Shown in pieces: positions 15,310 to 22,970 of a stretch of DNA of 23,855 nucleotides. Source of the stretch: JBBSMX01 sp038232935 (GTDB lineage Bacteria; Bacteroidota; Rhodothermia; Rhodothermales; JANQRZ01). The stretch is from positions 1 to 23,855 of the forward strand of contig JBBSMX010000056.1 in assembly GCA_038232935.1 (NCBI GenBank), written 5' to 3'. Below the pieces are notes generated by a model, which made no database searches, was not told the DNA's origin, and saw nothing but the letters and a program-made list of their open reading frames with translations. Within the stretch, counting starts at the first letter, position 1. Each line of letters starts with the position of its first letter. The position numbers and the translations under genes were made by a program.

Positions 15310-16242
15310 TTGGCCAAACCCACGTTTCCATCTGTGCCCGCCATCATCGGCCCCACGGCTGTCGGCAAAACGGCACTCAGCCTAGCCTTTGCCGAGCAAG
15401 TCGGTGGCGAGATCGTTTCTGCTGACAGCCGTCAGGTGTACCGGCAGCTCGGCATCGGCACGGCTAAGCCCACAGCCGAAGAACGCGCCCGAGTTCCGCA
15501 CCATTTCATCGATGAACTGGACGTGACCAAACTGTTCTCGGCCGGGCTGTATGCTGAAGCGGCCACGGCACGTATCGAACAGATCCTCAGCCGTGGGCAC
15601 GTACCGATCGTGGTAGGCGGGTCGACGCTGTATATCGAAGCGCTACTGCACGGGCTATCTGAGATTCCGGCCACCTCGGGTGCCACGCGGACGCGCCTGA
15701 TGAAGCGGCTCGATGAGGAGGGAGCGGAGGCTCTTTTCGCAACCCTCCAAGAGGTCGACCCGCTGAGTGCTGCGACGATGGACGCCACGAAGACGCAACG
15801 GGTCGTCCGTGCGCTCGAGGTATATCTCGATACGGAACGGCCGCTGTCGTCCTTCCATGCGGATCGTCCCGTTACCCGCTTTCGGTTCATACCGGTCGTG
15901 CTCACGCGCCCGCGTCCGATCCTGTACGACCGCATCAATCGGCGCGTTGATCGGATGCTCGCAGCCGGGTTAATCGAAGAGAATCGCCGGCTCCTGGACG
16001 AGGGCATCCCTCCCTCCGCCAACCCGCTGCGGACGATCGGCTATCGAGAACCGCTCGCATTCCTCCGTGGCGAAATGACCTACGACGAGATGGTCCGTCG
16101 ACTCAAGCGCAACTCGCGACGCTATGCGAAACGGCAGCTCACCTGGTTCCGTCGGCACGGGGGCTACGCATGGTTCGATGTGGAGGCGAATGGCGGGCAG
16201 CGGTCGGTTTTGGAGTATGTGACTTCAGAACTTGGGAGTTAA
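15310..16242 (+). CDS. miaA: tRNA dimethylallyltransferase
   Basis: Adds a dimethylallyl group to N6 of A37 in tRNAs reading UNN codons, 310 residues. Seen: P-loop GPTAVGKT (14-21), SADSRQVYRQLGIGTAKPT, PHHFIDELD, VVGGSTLYIEALLHGL, IGYREPLAFL and the closing RRYAKRQLTWFRR. The best start is the TTG at 15310, 18 bases after the preceding stop. It gives the normal short leader before the first strand. A GTG at 15334 would start only three residues before AIIGPTAVGKT, so the TTG is preferred. The gene ends 24 bases from a convergent gene, and that gap is filled by AATAATTAAT and a copy of the dispersed motif. Confidence 0.95.
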   Translation: MAKPTFPSVPAIIGPTAVGKTALSLAFAEQVGGEIVSADSRQVYRQLGIGTAKPTAEERARVPHHFIDELDVTKLFSAGLYAEAATARIEQILSRGHVPIVVGGSTLYIEALLHGLSEIPATSGATRTRLMKRLDEEGAEALFATLQEVDPLSAATMDATKTQRVVRALEVYLDTERPLSSFHADRPVTRFRFIPVVLTRPRPILYDRINRRVDRMLAAGLIEENRRLLDEGIPPSANPLRTIGYREPLAFLRGEMTYDEMVRRLKRNSRRYAKRQLTWFRRHGGYAWFDVEANGGQRSVLEYVTSELGS

Positions 16243-16262
16243 TAATTAATTTGCAATAACGG
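16241..16262 (-). repeat. Dispersed 11-mer, copy 3, with AATAATTAAT flank, between convergent genes
   Basis: TGCAATAACGG at 16252-16262 is the exact reverse complement of CCGTTATTGCA. Preceded on the + strand by AATAATTAAT (16241-16250), the same ten bases that precede copy 1, so the two composites share a flank but have the core inverted. It lies in the 24-base gap between miaA and the convergent GT-C/methyltransferase gene and is not next to a start codon. Confidence 0.85.
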
Positions 16263-16266
16263 AATA

Positions 16267-18150
16267 CTATGCGAGGATAAATAGGTGGCGCTTGTGGAGC
16301 CACCGTCCGCGGCGCTCTTCCGTGACGATCTCGAATCCGGCAGCGGCGAATTGTGCTCGCCACTCGGCCACCGTCCCGAAGTGCAGGTGATCCTCCTGAT
16401 CTCGCATGCGTCCGCCCGAGCGCACTCTGTTCGCTAGCCGATCCGCAAACGGTAGCCACCGTCGATCGAGGCGATTATCGACGACCGACTCTAGTATCCC
16501 GACCCGTTCAGTCGTTACCCGTCGTGCTTCGTGAAGCACGGCAAGTGGGTCCTCGCTATGATGGAGCACGTACACGAGCAGCGTGGTATCGAAGGAATCG
16601 TCCGGAAATGGCAGGTGACGGCCGTCGTAGCGCACAAGCGGCAACGCGGTCTGATTGAAGTCGACGATGTCCGCCAGCGTCACGTCGGCCCCCGTTTCTC
16701 GCGCGGCGGCTGCGCCTACGAACCCCTCCCCCGCCCCGAGGTCGAGCAGGCAACCGGGCTCACCGAGGTGTGAGCGCAGCCAGTGCCACTTTTGGTCTGC
16801 TCGATGCCGCATCAGCGCGGGACCGAGGCGATACGAAGCAGCGACAGCTAACGCGACGGCCCATCCCCCCCACCCGAGCGTGACCGCGACCCAGTACACT
16901 CCCTCGCCGTTCGTGTAGAGGAGATACGTCCCTAGTGAGGCCAGCGCGAGCCACAGCCAGGCTACAGCGTGCAGCGCTACGGCCCGGTCAGCGGAAGGCT
17001 GAAGGGTAAGCGGCAGCAAGGCGAGTACCCCCACCAGATACCACGGATGCACCGTAGTCGCGGTCGCCCACAGCAATCCGACCGCGACCAGCCAAACCCA
17101 CGGAAGGGGCCAGCGTCTGCGATAATCGAGCCTGTACAACACGGCCAGGCCGATCAGAAAGAGGCCACGCAACGCAGGCCCCAGCGTCTTGCTCCAGTCC
17201 TCGCCCGACCATGCGAAGGCTATCTCTTTGAGCGCGTAGTACGGCCCCGCGTTAAACTCAAACAGGCGCACGTACAGGTCCAGCGACTCGGTAACGTGCT
17301 CGAATGCCGAGGACGTCGCGTAAGGCAACAGTAGCAGCAGCGACACCACGGCAGCGACCCAGCCATGTCGCCAGCCGACGCGCCGCAGCAAAAAGGGCAG
17401 CAATGCGAGAGGGTACAGCTTGAACCAACCTGCTGCGGTCAACGTCGCCACGGAGAGCGCCGGGCGTTCGAGCTGGTACGCCATCACTGCCATCAGCACC
17501 AAGCCCACCATCCCCGCTTCCGTGTGTGCCTGTCCTGCGACCTCTATCACCACCAGTGGGTGCCATGCATAAAGCAACAGCGCACGGGATGAGGCCAGCC
17601 GACTGAGGGCCCATACACCACCGAGTTCGAGCACAAGTAATGACGCTTTGATTATAAACCATCCCGCTATCCATCCTTTACCTACTGCGAGCCCTCCGAG
17701 TATGAAAATCCACTGCGAAGAAGGTGGATACACGGAATAATAATTCGCCGAATTCAGGCTAACATATAGCTCCGATTCCTGAAAGCTCGCGAGTGCCGCG
17801 TCGGAGGGACGCAGAAGGTAGGGATTGATACCATACGTCTGAATCCACCCGTCCCACACATAGCGAAACCCATCGTCCGAGAGGCTCGGTAGGAGCGGAA
17901 ACGCGATAAGCCGGAACAGGACGGCGAAGAACAGCACCTCCCGAGTGGTCACTTCGTCTCGGTACCAAGCGAGCCCAACGAGGCCCGCAGTGGCGAACGA
18001 GGCCCCTACGAAGGCACTGCCCCAGAGTGAGCTGCCACCGTGGTCGGCCGCACTCACCACAGTAGCGACCACAGACACGACGAGCAAACCACGCTCTACC
18101 CACCAGCCTCGGCGGCTCGCTCCGGTCCGGCCCCGTCGGGGCTCCGTCAT
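16267..18150 (-). CDS. GT-C glycosyltransferase fused to SAM-dependent methyltransferase
   Basis: Protein of 627 residues in two parts. Residues 15-445 form about a dozen membrane helices with SDDGFRYVWDGWIQTYGINPY (90-110), the acidic first loop of mannosyltransferase-type GT-C enzymes, and TTVHPWYLVGVLALLPL (366-382), also typical. Residues 452-627 form a class I methyltransferase: motif I LLDLGAGEG (468-475), an acidic strand end at TLADIV, FPDDSFDTTLLVYVLHHSEDP (515-535) and a C-terminal Arg/His-rich end. A polyprenyl-linked sugar transferred and then methylated is a reasonable inference; the substrate is unknown. The ATG at 18150 overlaps the RsbW-like stop by four bases (ATGA). An upstream ATG at 18213 would extend into that gene. 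Confidence 0.8.
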   Translation of the reverse strand: MTEPRRGRTGASRRGWWVERGLLVVSVVATVVSAADHGGSSLWGSAFVGASFATAGLVGLAWYRDEVTTREVLFFAVLFRLIAFPLLPSLSDDGFRYVWDGWIQTYGINPYLLRPSDAALASFQESELYVSLNSANYYSVYPPSSQWIFILGGLAVGKGWIAGWFIIKASLLVLELGGVWALSRLASSRALLLYAWHPLVVIEVAGQAHTEAGMVGLVLMAVMAYQLERPALSVATLTAAGWFKLYPLALLPFLLRRVGWRHGWVAAVVSLLLLLPYATSSAFEHVTESLDLYVRLFEFNAGPYYALKEIAFAWSGEDWSKTLGPALRGLFLIGLAVLYRLDYRRRWPLPWVWLVAVGLLWATATTVHPWYLVGVLALLPLTLQPSADRAVALHAVAWLWLALASLGTYLLYTNGEGVYWVAVTLGWGGWAVALAVAASYRLGPALMRHRADQKWHWLRSHLGEPGCLLDLGAGEGFVGAAAARETGADVTLADIVDFNQTALPLVRYDGRHLPFPDDSFDTTLLVYVLHHSEDPLAVLHEARRVTTERVGILESVVDNRLDRRWLPFADRLANRVRSGGRMRDQEDHLHFGTVAEWRAQFAAAGFEIVTEERRGRWLHKRHLFILA

Positions 18151-18563
18151 GGAGTTGCGGTGCCTGGCTCCTTCCACATCAGGCAGAGGCGGCGCCCCGA
18201 TGCCTCCAGCCACACGCGGTCGGCAAGCGATTTTATGATGAAGAGCCCACGCCCGCTCGTATCGAACGGATCGTCTGGGAGCTCCGCATTATCGAGCCGA
18301 TCAACAGGCACACCGGCCCCTTCGTCCTCCACGCTCAGACGTACTTCCCCTCCGCCTTTCGAGCACTCGACCACGACATGTTTCTCAGGATCGAGCTTAT
18401 TTCCGTGGCCGGCCGCATTGGCTACGGCCTCTCCAACCACGAGCAGCAGCGCTTCCCGTATCGATTCGGGCAATCCGAACGATTCGGCGGCATCCATGAC
18501 GAAGGCGGACGCGTCGGCGGCGGCGTCGCGCGTGCTGGGGAAGACCTGTACTCGTGCGTCCAT
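18147..18563 (-). CDS. RsbW/SpoIIAB-like anti-sigma-type histidine-kinase-fold ATPase
   Basis: Small GHKL ATPase of about 138 residues. The N box GEAVANAAGHGN (44-55), G1 box VEDEGAGVP (78-86) and G2 box GRGLFIIKSLAD (104-115) are all present, so ATP binding should be intact. Family members phosphorylate STAS anti-anti-sigma proteins and bind sigma factors, but neither partner is encoded nearby. I chose the ATG at 18563 because it begins the conserved strand soon after and is four bases past the GT2 stop; an ATG at 18605 would overlap GT2. It is translationally coupled to the downstream GT-C fusion, which suggests a regulatory link to glycan synthesis. Confidence 0.85.
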   Translation of the reverse strand: MDARVQVFPSTRDAAADASAFVMDAAESFGLPESIREALLLVVGEAVANAAGHGNKLDPEKHVVVECSKGGGEVRLSVEDEGAGVPVDRLDNAELPDDPFDTSGRGLFIIKSLADRVWLEASGRRLCLMWKEPGTATP

Positions 18564-18567
18564 CGGG

Positions 18568-19524
18568 TCAAGAGGGCAAGGCAGCGCCGCGGAAAGCGTC
18601 GGCAATGGAGGCAGCCATGATGTAGCGCAGAATAGGAGTGTTAAACGCTCTGGGCAGGTACGGAAGCGCGCGGCGGAGGGATGCGGCCACCTTCGGCCGG
18701 ATCATCGACCGCTTGAGGCGGCTTTTCCACGAGGGCATTGCGTGGGGGGAATCTACGAAATCGACCCGTGCCGCCGCCGCCAATCCCGGATGCTTGGCGA
18801 GCAGCAACGGCAGGTTATCGCGCCCGAACTCACGAAGCTTACTCAGGCGCGCATCCAGATCCCCGTGATCGTAGTGATGAACAATCGGCCGGTCCGAATA
18901 CCGCAGGCCTTGCGGAAAGCGCTGCGAGAGTCGATACGAGAAGTCGAGGTCTTCGCCGTACGAAAATCGCTCGTCGAAGCCGCCAACCTCGTGCACGGCG
19001 TTGGCTTTGACCGAGGTATAGCCGATGATGAAATACTTGAACGGCAGCGGTCGTCCGGCCCCCACGCCCCGCGCTCCGGGTCGGGAGCGGAGGTAGCAAT
19101 GGTAGGGATCGGCTGGATCCAGCCCTTCGAGTACTGGATTCGATACGACTCCGATCACGTCGGGGTCGCAGTGTGCGAGAGCGTGCTGGCGCACGAAATC
19201 CGGCTCTGGCTGCATGTCAGCGTCGAGGAACAGGATCACGTCTCCGGTGGCAGCGGCAATGCCGGTGTTGCGTGCCGCCGCGCGGCCCCGGTTCTGCTCG
19301 TGCGAAATCAGACGGACCGCCGTGTCGCCCTGCGTCAACGACCGCAGCAGGGTCGGGGTATCGTCCGTCGAGCCGTCCTCGACGAGCAGCCACTCGGCCG
19401 GATGATCCTGGCTGAGCCACGCGGGCACCGTCGTCGGCAGCGTCGCCGCCGCGTTGTAGATCGGCACGATGACGGAGACGCGAGGGAGACTCTCAGCGCT
19501 CCGATCCGGCGTAGTCGCGACCAC
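18568..19524 (-). CDS. Family 2 (GT-A fold) glycosyltransferase
   Basis: Cytoplasmic-face glycosyltransferase of 318 residues using a nucleotide sugar. Seen: VSVIVPIYNAAATLP (16-30), EDGSTDDT (49-56), NRGRAAARNTGI (78-89), the metal-binding DADMQP (101-106, DxD at 101/103) and GGFDERFSYGEDLDFSYRL, the usual catalytic-base region. The C-terminal 80 residues are hydrophobic in part (FNTPILRYIMAASIADAF), perhaps a membrane-associating tail. It starts four bases after the aminopeptidase gene stop. Acceptor unknown; the linked GT-C/methyltransferase fusion suggests a shared envelope polymer. Confidence 0.9.
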   Translation of the reverse strand: MVATTPDRSAESLPRVSVIVPIYNAAATLPTTVPAWLSQDHPAEWLLVEDGSTDDTPTLLRSLTQGDTAVRLISHEQNRGRAAARNTGIAAATGDVILFLDADMQPEPDFVRQHALAHCDPDVIGVVSNPVLEGLDPADPYHCYLRSRPGARGVGAGRPLPFKYFIIGYTSVKANAVHEVGGFDERFSYGEDLDFSYRLSQRFPQGLRYSDRPIVHHYDHGDLDARLSKLREFGRDNLPLLLAKHPGLAAAARVDFVDSPHAMPSWKSRLKRSMIRPKVAASLRRALPYLPRAFNTPILRYIMAASIADAFRGAALPS

Positions 19525-19528
19525 GTTG

Positions 19529-20596
19529 TTACAGGATCAGCAAGTCCTTGGGCGTGCGCGTCAGCACCTCCGGCCCGTCCGCGCGCGCCACGACCATGTC
19601 TTCGATCCGGATGCCGAATCGCTCGGGCAGATAGACGCCCGGCTCGACAGTCACGACAGCGTTTTCGGGGAGCACGTCGTCGGTGTGGTGCGAGAGCCGG
19701 GGCCACTCGTGTACCTGCAGACCTACGCCATGGCCGAGGCCGTGGGAGAAGTAGTCCCCGAGTCCGGCTTCGCTGATGACGTCGCGCGCCACCGCATCCA
19801 CCGCCTTGCCCGAAGCACCGGCTCGAACAGCAGAAATCGCCTGCTGCTGCGCATCCAACACGACGGCGTAGGCACGCCGCGCAGCCTCATCCGGCTCCCC
19901 GACAGCCACCGTCCGCGTCATGTCCGAAGCGTAGCCGTCTAGCACGCAGCCCATGTCGATCACCACGAGTTCGCCCGGTCTCAGCGTTTTGCTCGACGCA
20001 CGCGCATGCGGGAGCGCACCGCGCAGGCCGGAGGCAACGATGGGGTCGAAGGACATCGACGCCGCACCGCGCCGGAGGTGCTGGTAGACGATCTCAGCGG
20101 CGAGATCCTGCTCGCTCACGCCCGGCCCGATCTGCGGAAGGAGCGCCTCGAACACCGCCTCCGTCACCGCCTGCGCCCGCCGAATTGACTCGATTTCGTC
20201 TTCCGTCTTCGCCGCGACGGCCTCCTGCAACAAACCCGACACGGGCTCGAAATCGAGACCGGGAAACCGCTCTCGCAGCTTCTCGAACTCGGCTACGGAA
20301 AGGTGATCCGCCTGGCAGAGAACAGTCCGAGCTGCTCCGAAAAGCCCCTCGCTCTCGACGTGTTCGAGGAGGCGGTAGCCCGGAACGTGCACGGTGGCAC
20401 CGTGGACTTCTGCCGCCGCCTGCACCGTGTAGCGCCCATCCGTTACGAAGTGCGCCGCCGCTTCCGTCACCACGAGCACTCCGTTCGAGCCGGAAAAGCC
20501 GGTGGCCCAGCGGATGTCTGGCAGGAACGTGATAAGTGCGGCCTCGGCCCTGTGCTCGGCGGTGAGGCGGCGGATCATGTCGATGCGTTCAGTCAC
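19529..20596 (-). CDS. Xaa-Pro aminopeptidase/prolidase, peptidase M24B
   Basis: Metallopeptidase of 355 residues that removes N-terminal residues preceding proline, or cleaves Xaa-Pro dipeptides. The pita-bread domain shows all five metal ligands: D214 (VVIDMG), D225 (ASDMTRT), H289 (GHGVGLQVHE), E318 (VTVEPGVY) and E332 (GIRIEDMVV). The creatinase-like N-terminal domain (about 1-130, DIRWATGFSGSNGVLVV) is intact. Choosing between PepP and PepQ is not possible from the sequence. It is the first gene of a four-gene run and lies 33 bases downstream of guaB, so the longer transcript might include both. Confidence 0.92.
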   Translation of the reverse strand: MTERIDMIRRLTAEHRAEAALITFLPDIRWATGFSGSNGVLVVTEAAAHFVTDGRYTVQAAAEVHGATVHVPGYRLLEHVESEGLFGAARTVLCQADHLSVAEFEKLRERFPGLDFEPVSGLLQEAVAAKTEDEIESIRRAQAVTEAVFEALLPQIGPGVSEQDLAAEIVYQHLRRGAASMSFDPIVASGLRGALPHARASSKTLRPGELVVIDMGCVLDGYASDMTRTVAVGEPDEAARRAYAVVLDAQQQAISAVRAGASGKAVDAVARDVISEAGLGDYFSHGLGHGVGLQVHEWPRLSHHTDDVLPENAVVTVEPGVYLPERFGIRIEDMVVARADGPEVLTRTPKDLLIL

Positions 20597-20629
20597 GGCA
20601 GCGTGGTCACGGTGGCGTACAGAGGCGCG

Positions 20630-22093
20630 TCAGGAGCGGACGCTGTAGTTGGGCGCTTCTTCGGTGATCGTCACGTCGTGGGGATGGCTTTCGCGGATGC
20701 CGGAACCCGTGACGCGGACGAACTGCGCACGGTCGTGCAGCGCGGCGATGTCGGCACAGCCGCAGTAGCCCATCGCCGCGCGCAGCCCGCCGACCATCTG
20801 ATAGATGATCTCCGCGAGGTCGCCCTTGAAGGGGACACGCCCCTCAATCCCCTCAGGGACGAGCTTTTTCAAGTCGTCCTCGGCATCCTGAAAATAGCGG
20901 TCTTTGCTGCCGGCTTTCATCGCGCTAGTCGACCCCATCCCCCGGTAGTGCTTGTACTTGCGGCCTTCGTAGAGCACCGTTTCGCCAGGACTCTCGGCCA
21001 CGCCTGCGAAGAGCCCGCCGATCATCACGGTGTCGGCTCCCGCGGCGAGGGCTTTGGGGATGTCGCCGGTCTGTTTAATCCCGCCGTCCGCGATGATCGG
21101 CACGTCGTACTTCCGCGCCGCCGCCGCGCACTGAAGCACGGCCGTGAGCTGCGGCACGCCGACGCCCGCCACGACCCGCGTCGTGCAGATCGAGCCCGGC
21201 CCGATGCCGATTTTGACGGCGTCGGCTCCGGCGAGGATGAGGTCCTCGGTACCCTGCGGCGTCGCCACGTTGCCGGCGACGATTTCGAGATCGCCGTACT
21301 CCCCTTTGACACGCTCGACCATCCGGAGCACCCCTTCCGAGTGCCCGTGTGCCGTGTCGATCGTGATGAAATCCACGCCGGCCTCGACGAGGGCAGCGAC
21401 GCGTTCGAGCGTGTCCGCCGTGATCCCGACGGCGGCGCCGACGCGGAGCCGGCCGTGCTCGTCCTTCGATGCGTTCGGGTGCTTCCGCTTCTTCTGAATG
21501 TCCTTGAACGTGATGAGCCCCTTGAGAAAGCCGCGCTCGTCCGTCACCGGCAGCTTCTCGATCTTGTGCTTCTGCAGGATCGCCTCGGCCTCTTCGAGCG
21601 TCGTGCCGACGGGTGCGGTGATGAGGGGGGCTTGGGTCATGATGCTCTGCAGCCGCGCGCCGCCGTCCGGCTCGAACCGGAGGTCCCGGTTCGTGACGAT
21701 CCCGACGAGCTTGCTCTCCCCATCTACGACCGGAATCCCGCCGATGTGGTAGCGGGCCATGAGCGCACGGGCTTTGTTCACCGTGGCGTCCGGCGGCAGC
21801 GTGATAGGGTCGAGGATCATCCCGCTCTCGGAGCGCTTGACGCGGCGGACTTCGGCGGCCTGCTGCTCGACGGTCATGTTCTTGTGCAGCACGCCGGCAC
21901 CGCCCTCGCGTGCCATCGCAATCGCGAGGTCCGATTCCGTCACCGTGTCCATCGCGGCCGAGATGATCGGGACGTTGAGCGTGATGCCGCGCGTGAGGCG
22001 CGACCGCGTCGAGACGGCGCGGGGCATGACTTCGGAGCGGGCTGGGACGAGGAGGACGTCGTCGTAGGTGAGCCCTTCGTAGGCAATTTTCAT
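20630..22093 (-). CDS. guaB: IMP dehydrogenase
   Basis: Oxidises IMP to XMP with NAD+, the committed step to GMP, 487 residues. Two CBS domains fill about 92-205 (GMILDPITLP, SIMTQAPLIT). The catalytic barrel shows IDTAHGHSEGV, GNVATPQ, and the loop GIGPGSICTTRVVAG with the nucleophile C303, then ADGGIKQTGDI and the flap YRGMGSTSAM. The C-terminal KGDLAEIIYQMVGGLRAAMGYCG is standard. The ATG at 22093 is joined directly to the dispersed 11-mer, which makes up most of the 16-base gap after rluB. A GCAAT/ATTGC inverted repeat also spans the start codon. Confidence 0.97.
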   Translation of the reverse strand: MKIAYEGLTYDDVLLVPARSEVMPRAVSTRSRLTRGITLNVPIISAAMDTVTESDLAIAMAREGGAGVLHKNMTVEQQAAEVRRVKRSESGMILDPITLPPDATVNKARALMARYHIGGIPVVDGESKLVGIVTNRDLRFEPDGGARLQSIMTQAPLITAPVGTTLEEAEAILQKHKIEKLPVTDERGFLKGLITFKDIQKKRKHPNASKDEHGRLRVGAAVGITADTLERVAALVEAGVDFITIDTAHGHSEGVLRMVERVKGEYGDLEIVAGNVATPQGTEDLILAGADAVKIGIGPGSICTTRVVAGVGVPQLTAVLQCAAAARKYDVPIIADGGIKQTGDIPKALAAGADTVMIGGLFAGVAESPGETVLYEGRKYKHYRGMGSTSAMKAGSKDRYFQDAEDDLKKLVPEGIEGRVPFKGDLAEIIYQMVGGLRAAMGYCGCADIAALHDRAQFVRVTGSGIRESHPHDVTITEEAPNYSVRS

Positions 22094-22104
22094 TGCAATA
22101 ACGG
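22094..22104 (-). repeat. Dispersed 11-mer CCGTTATTGCA, copy 4 (abuts guaB start)
   Basis: Exact minus-strand copy inside the 16-base gap between rluB and guaB, followed directly by the guaB ATG. The extended string CCGTTATTGCAATGA (22104 to 22090) is the same 15 bases as at pta and the GT-C gene. Confidence 0.85.
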
Positions 22105-22109
22105 TTTAT

Positions 22110-22970
22110 TCATCCCTTGAATGTCAGCTTCTTCAAACCCACCGAGCGACGGAGCCGGTTGACCTCGCTCGGCGTCAGCCGCCGCCACTGGCCCCGCCGG
22201 ATTTTGTCGACGGTGAGCCCGGCGTACTGCACCCGGTCGAGGCGGTGGACGTCGTAGCCGAGCGCCTCCATCATCCGCCGGATCTGCCGGTTGCGCCCCT
22301 CGTGAAGCGCGAGGCCGATCTCCCGCGGATCGTCCCCCACGTAGTCGGCGCGGTCGGCTTTCGCGAGCCCGTCCTCCAGCGTGATGCCCTTGCGGAGCTG
22401 ATCGAGATCGTGCGGTTTGACGGGGCTGGACGCGCGGACAAGATACAGCTTCTCGACGGTGTAGCTCGGGTGCATGAGCCGGTGCGTGAGGTCGCCGTCG
22501 TTCGTCAACAGCAGCGCGCCGGTCGTGTCGCGGTCGAGCCGCCCGACGGGCACGACGCCGTGCTTGCGCGCCTCGTCGTCGAGCAGGTCCATCACGATTT
22601 GCCGATCCCGCTCGTCGTCGACTGTGGTGATCGTGTCTTTCGGCTTGTTGAGCAGGACGTAGTCGAACGCCTGCTGCTGGATCACCTGCCCATGGACCTC
22701 GACGTGGGCGCTCGGGTCCACCTTCGTCCCCATCTCCGTGACGACGGTGCCGTCGATGGACACCTTGCCAGCGGCGATCAGCTCGTCGGCTTTGCGGCGC
22801 GATGTGACGCCGGCCTGCGCGATGTAGCGGTTCAGCCGGACGGGCTCGTTGGGGTCCGGCGCGGGTGCAGGCGTGTCCCCCTCCTCTCGCCCACGCCGCT
22901 GCTTCATCTTGCGCCGCCGAGTCGAATCGGCATCGGCGCGCTTCGTCTTATTCGGTCGCCGGTTCGGCAT
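22110..22970 (-). CDS. rluB: 23S rRNA pseudouridine synthase, RluB/RsuA type
   Basis: Converts a uridine in rRNA to pseudouridine, 286 residues. After a basic, low-complexity lead (1-42) there is an S4 RNA-binding domain (about 44-92, RLNRYIAQAGVTSRRKADELI), then the catalytic domain with GRLDRDTTGALLLTNDG carrying the essential Asp D146 and ALHEGRNRQIRRMMEALG near 218-240. RsuA (16S) is distinguished from RluB only weakly by sequence, but the scpA-scpB-rluB neighbourhood favours RluB. The ATG at 22970 overlaps scpB by 23 bases; a later start after the basic lead is possible. guaB follows after 16 bases. Confidence 0.9.
   Translation of the reverse strand: MPNRRPNKTKRADADSTRRRKMKQRRGREEGDTPAPAPDPNEPVRLNRYIAQAGVTSRRKADELIAAGKVSIDGTVVTEMGTKVDPSAHVEVHGQVIQQQAFDYVLLNKPKDTITTVDDERDRQIVMDLLDDEARKHGVVPVGRLDRDTTGALLLTNDGDLTHRLMHPSYTVEKLYLVRASSPVKPHDLDQLRKGITLEDGLAKADRADYVGDDPREIGLALHEGRNRQIRRMMEALGYDVHRLDRVQYAGLTVDKIRRGQWRRLTPSEVNRLRRSVGLKKLTFKG

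Noticed and set aside
18040..19776. 578-residue + strand reading frame
   Set aside because: It is the antisense of the RsbW-like and GT2 genes, with Arg/Ser-rich low-complexity sequence and no domain.
20303..22120. 605-residue + strand reading frame
   Set aside because: Antisense shadow of the aminopeptidase and guaB genes, rich in His/Arg/Asp as expected from high-GC reverse frames.
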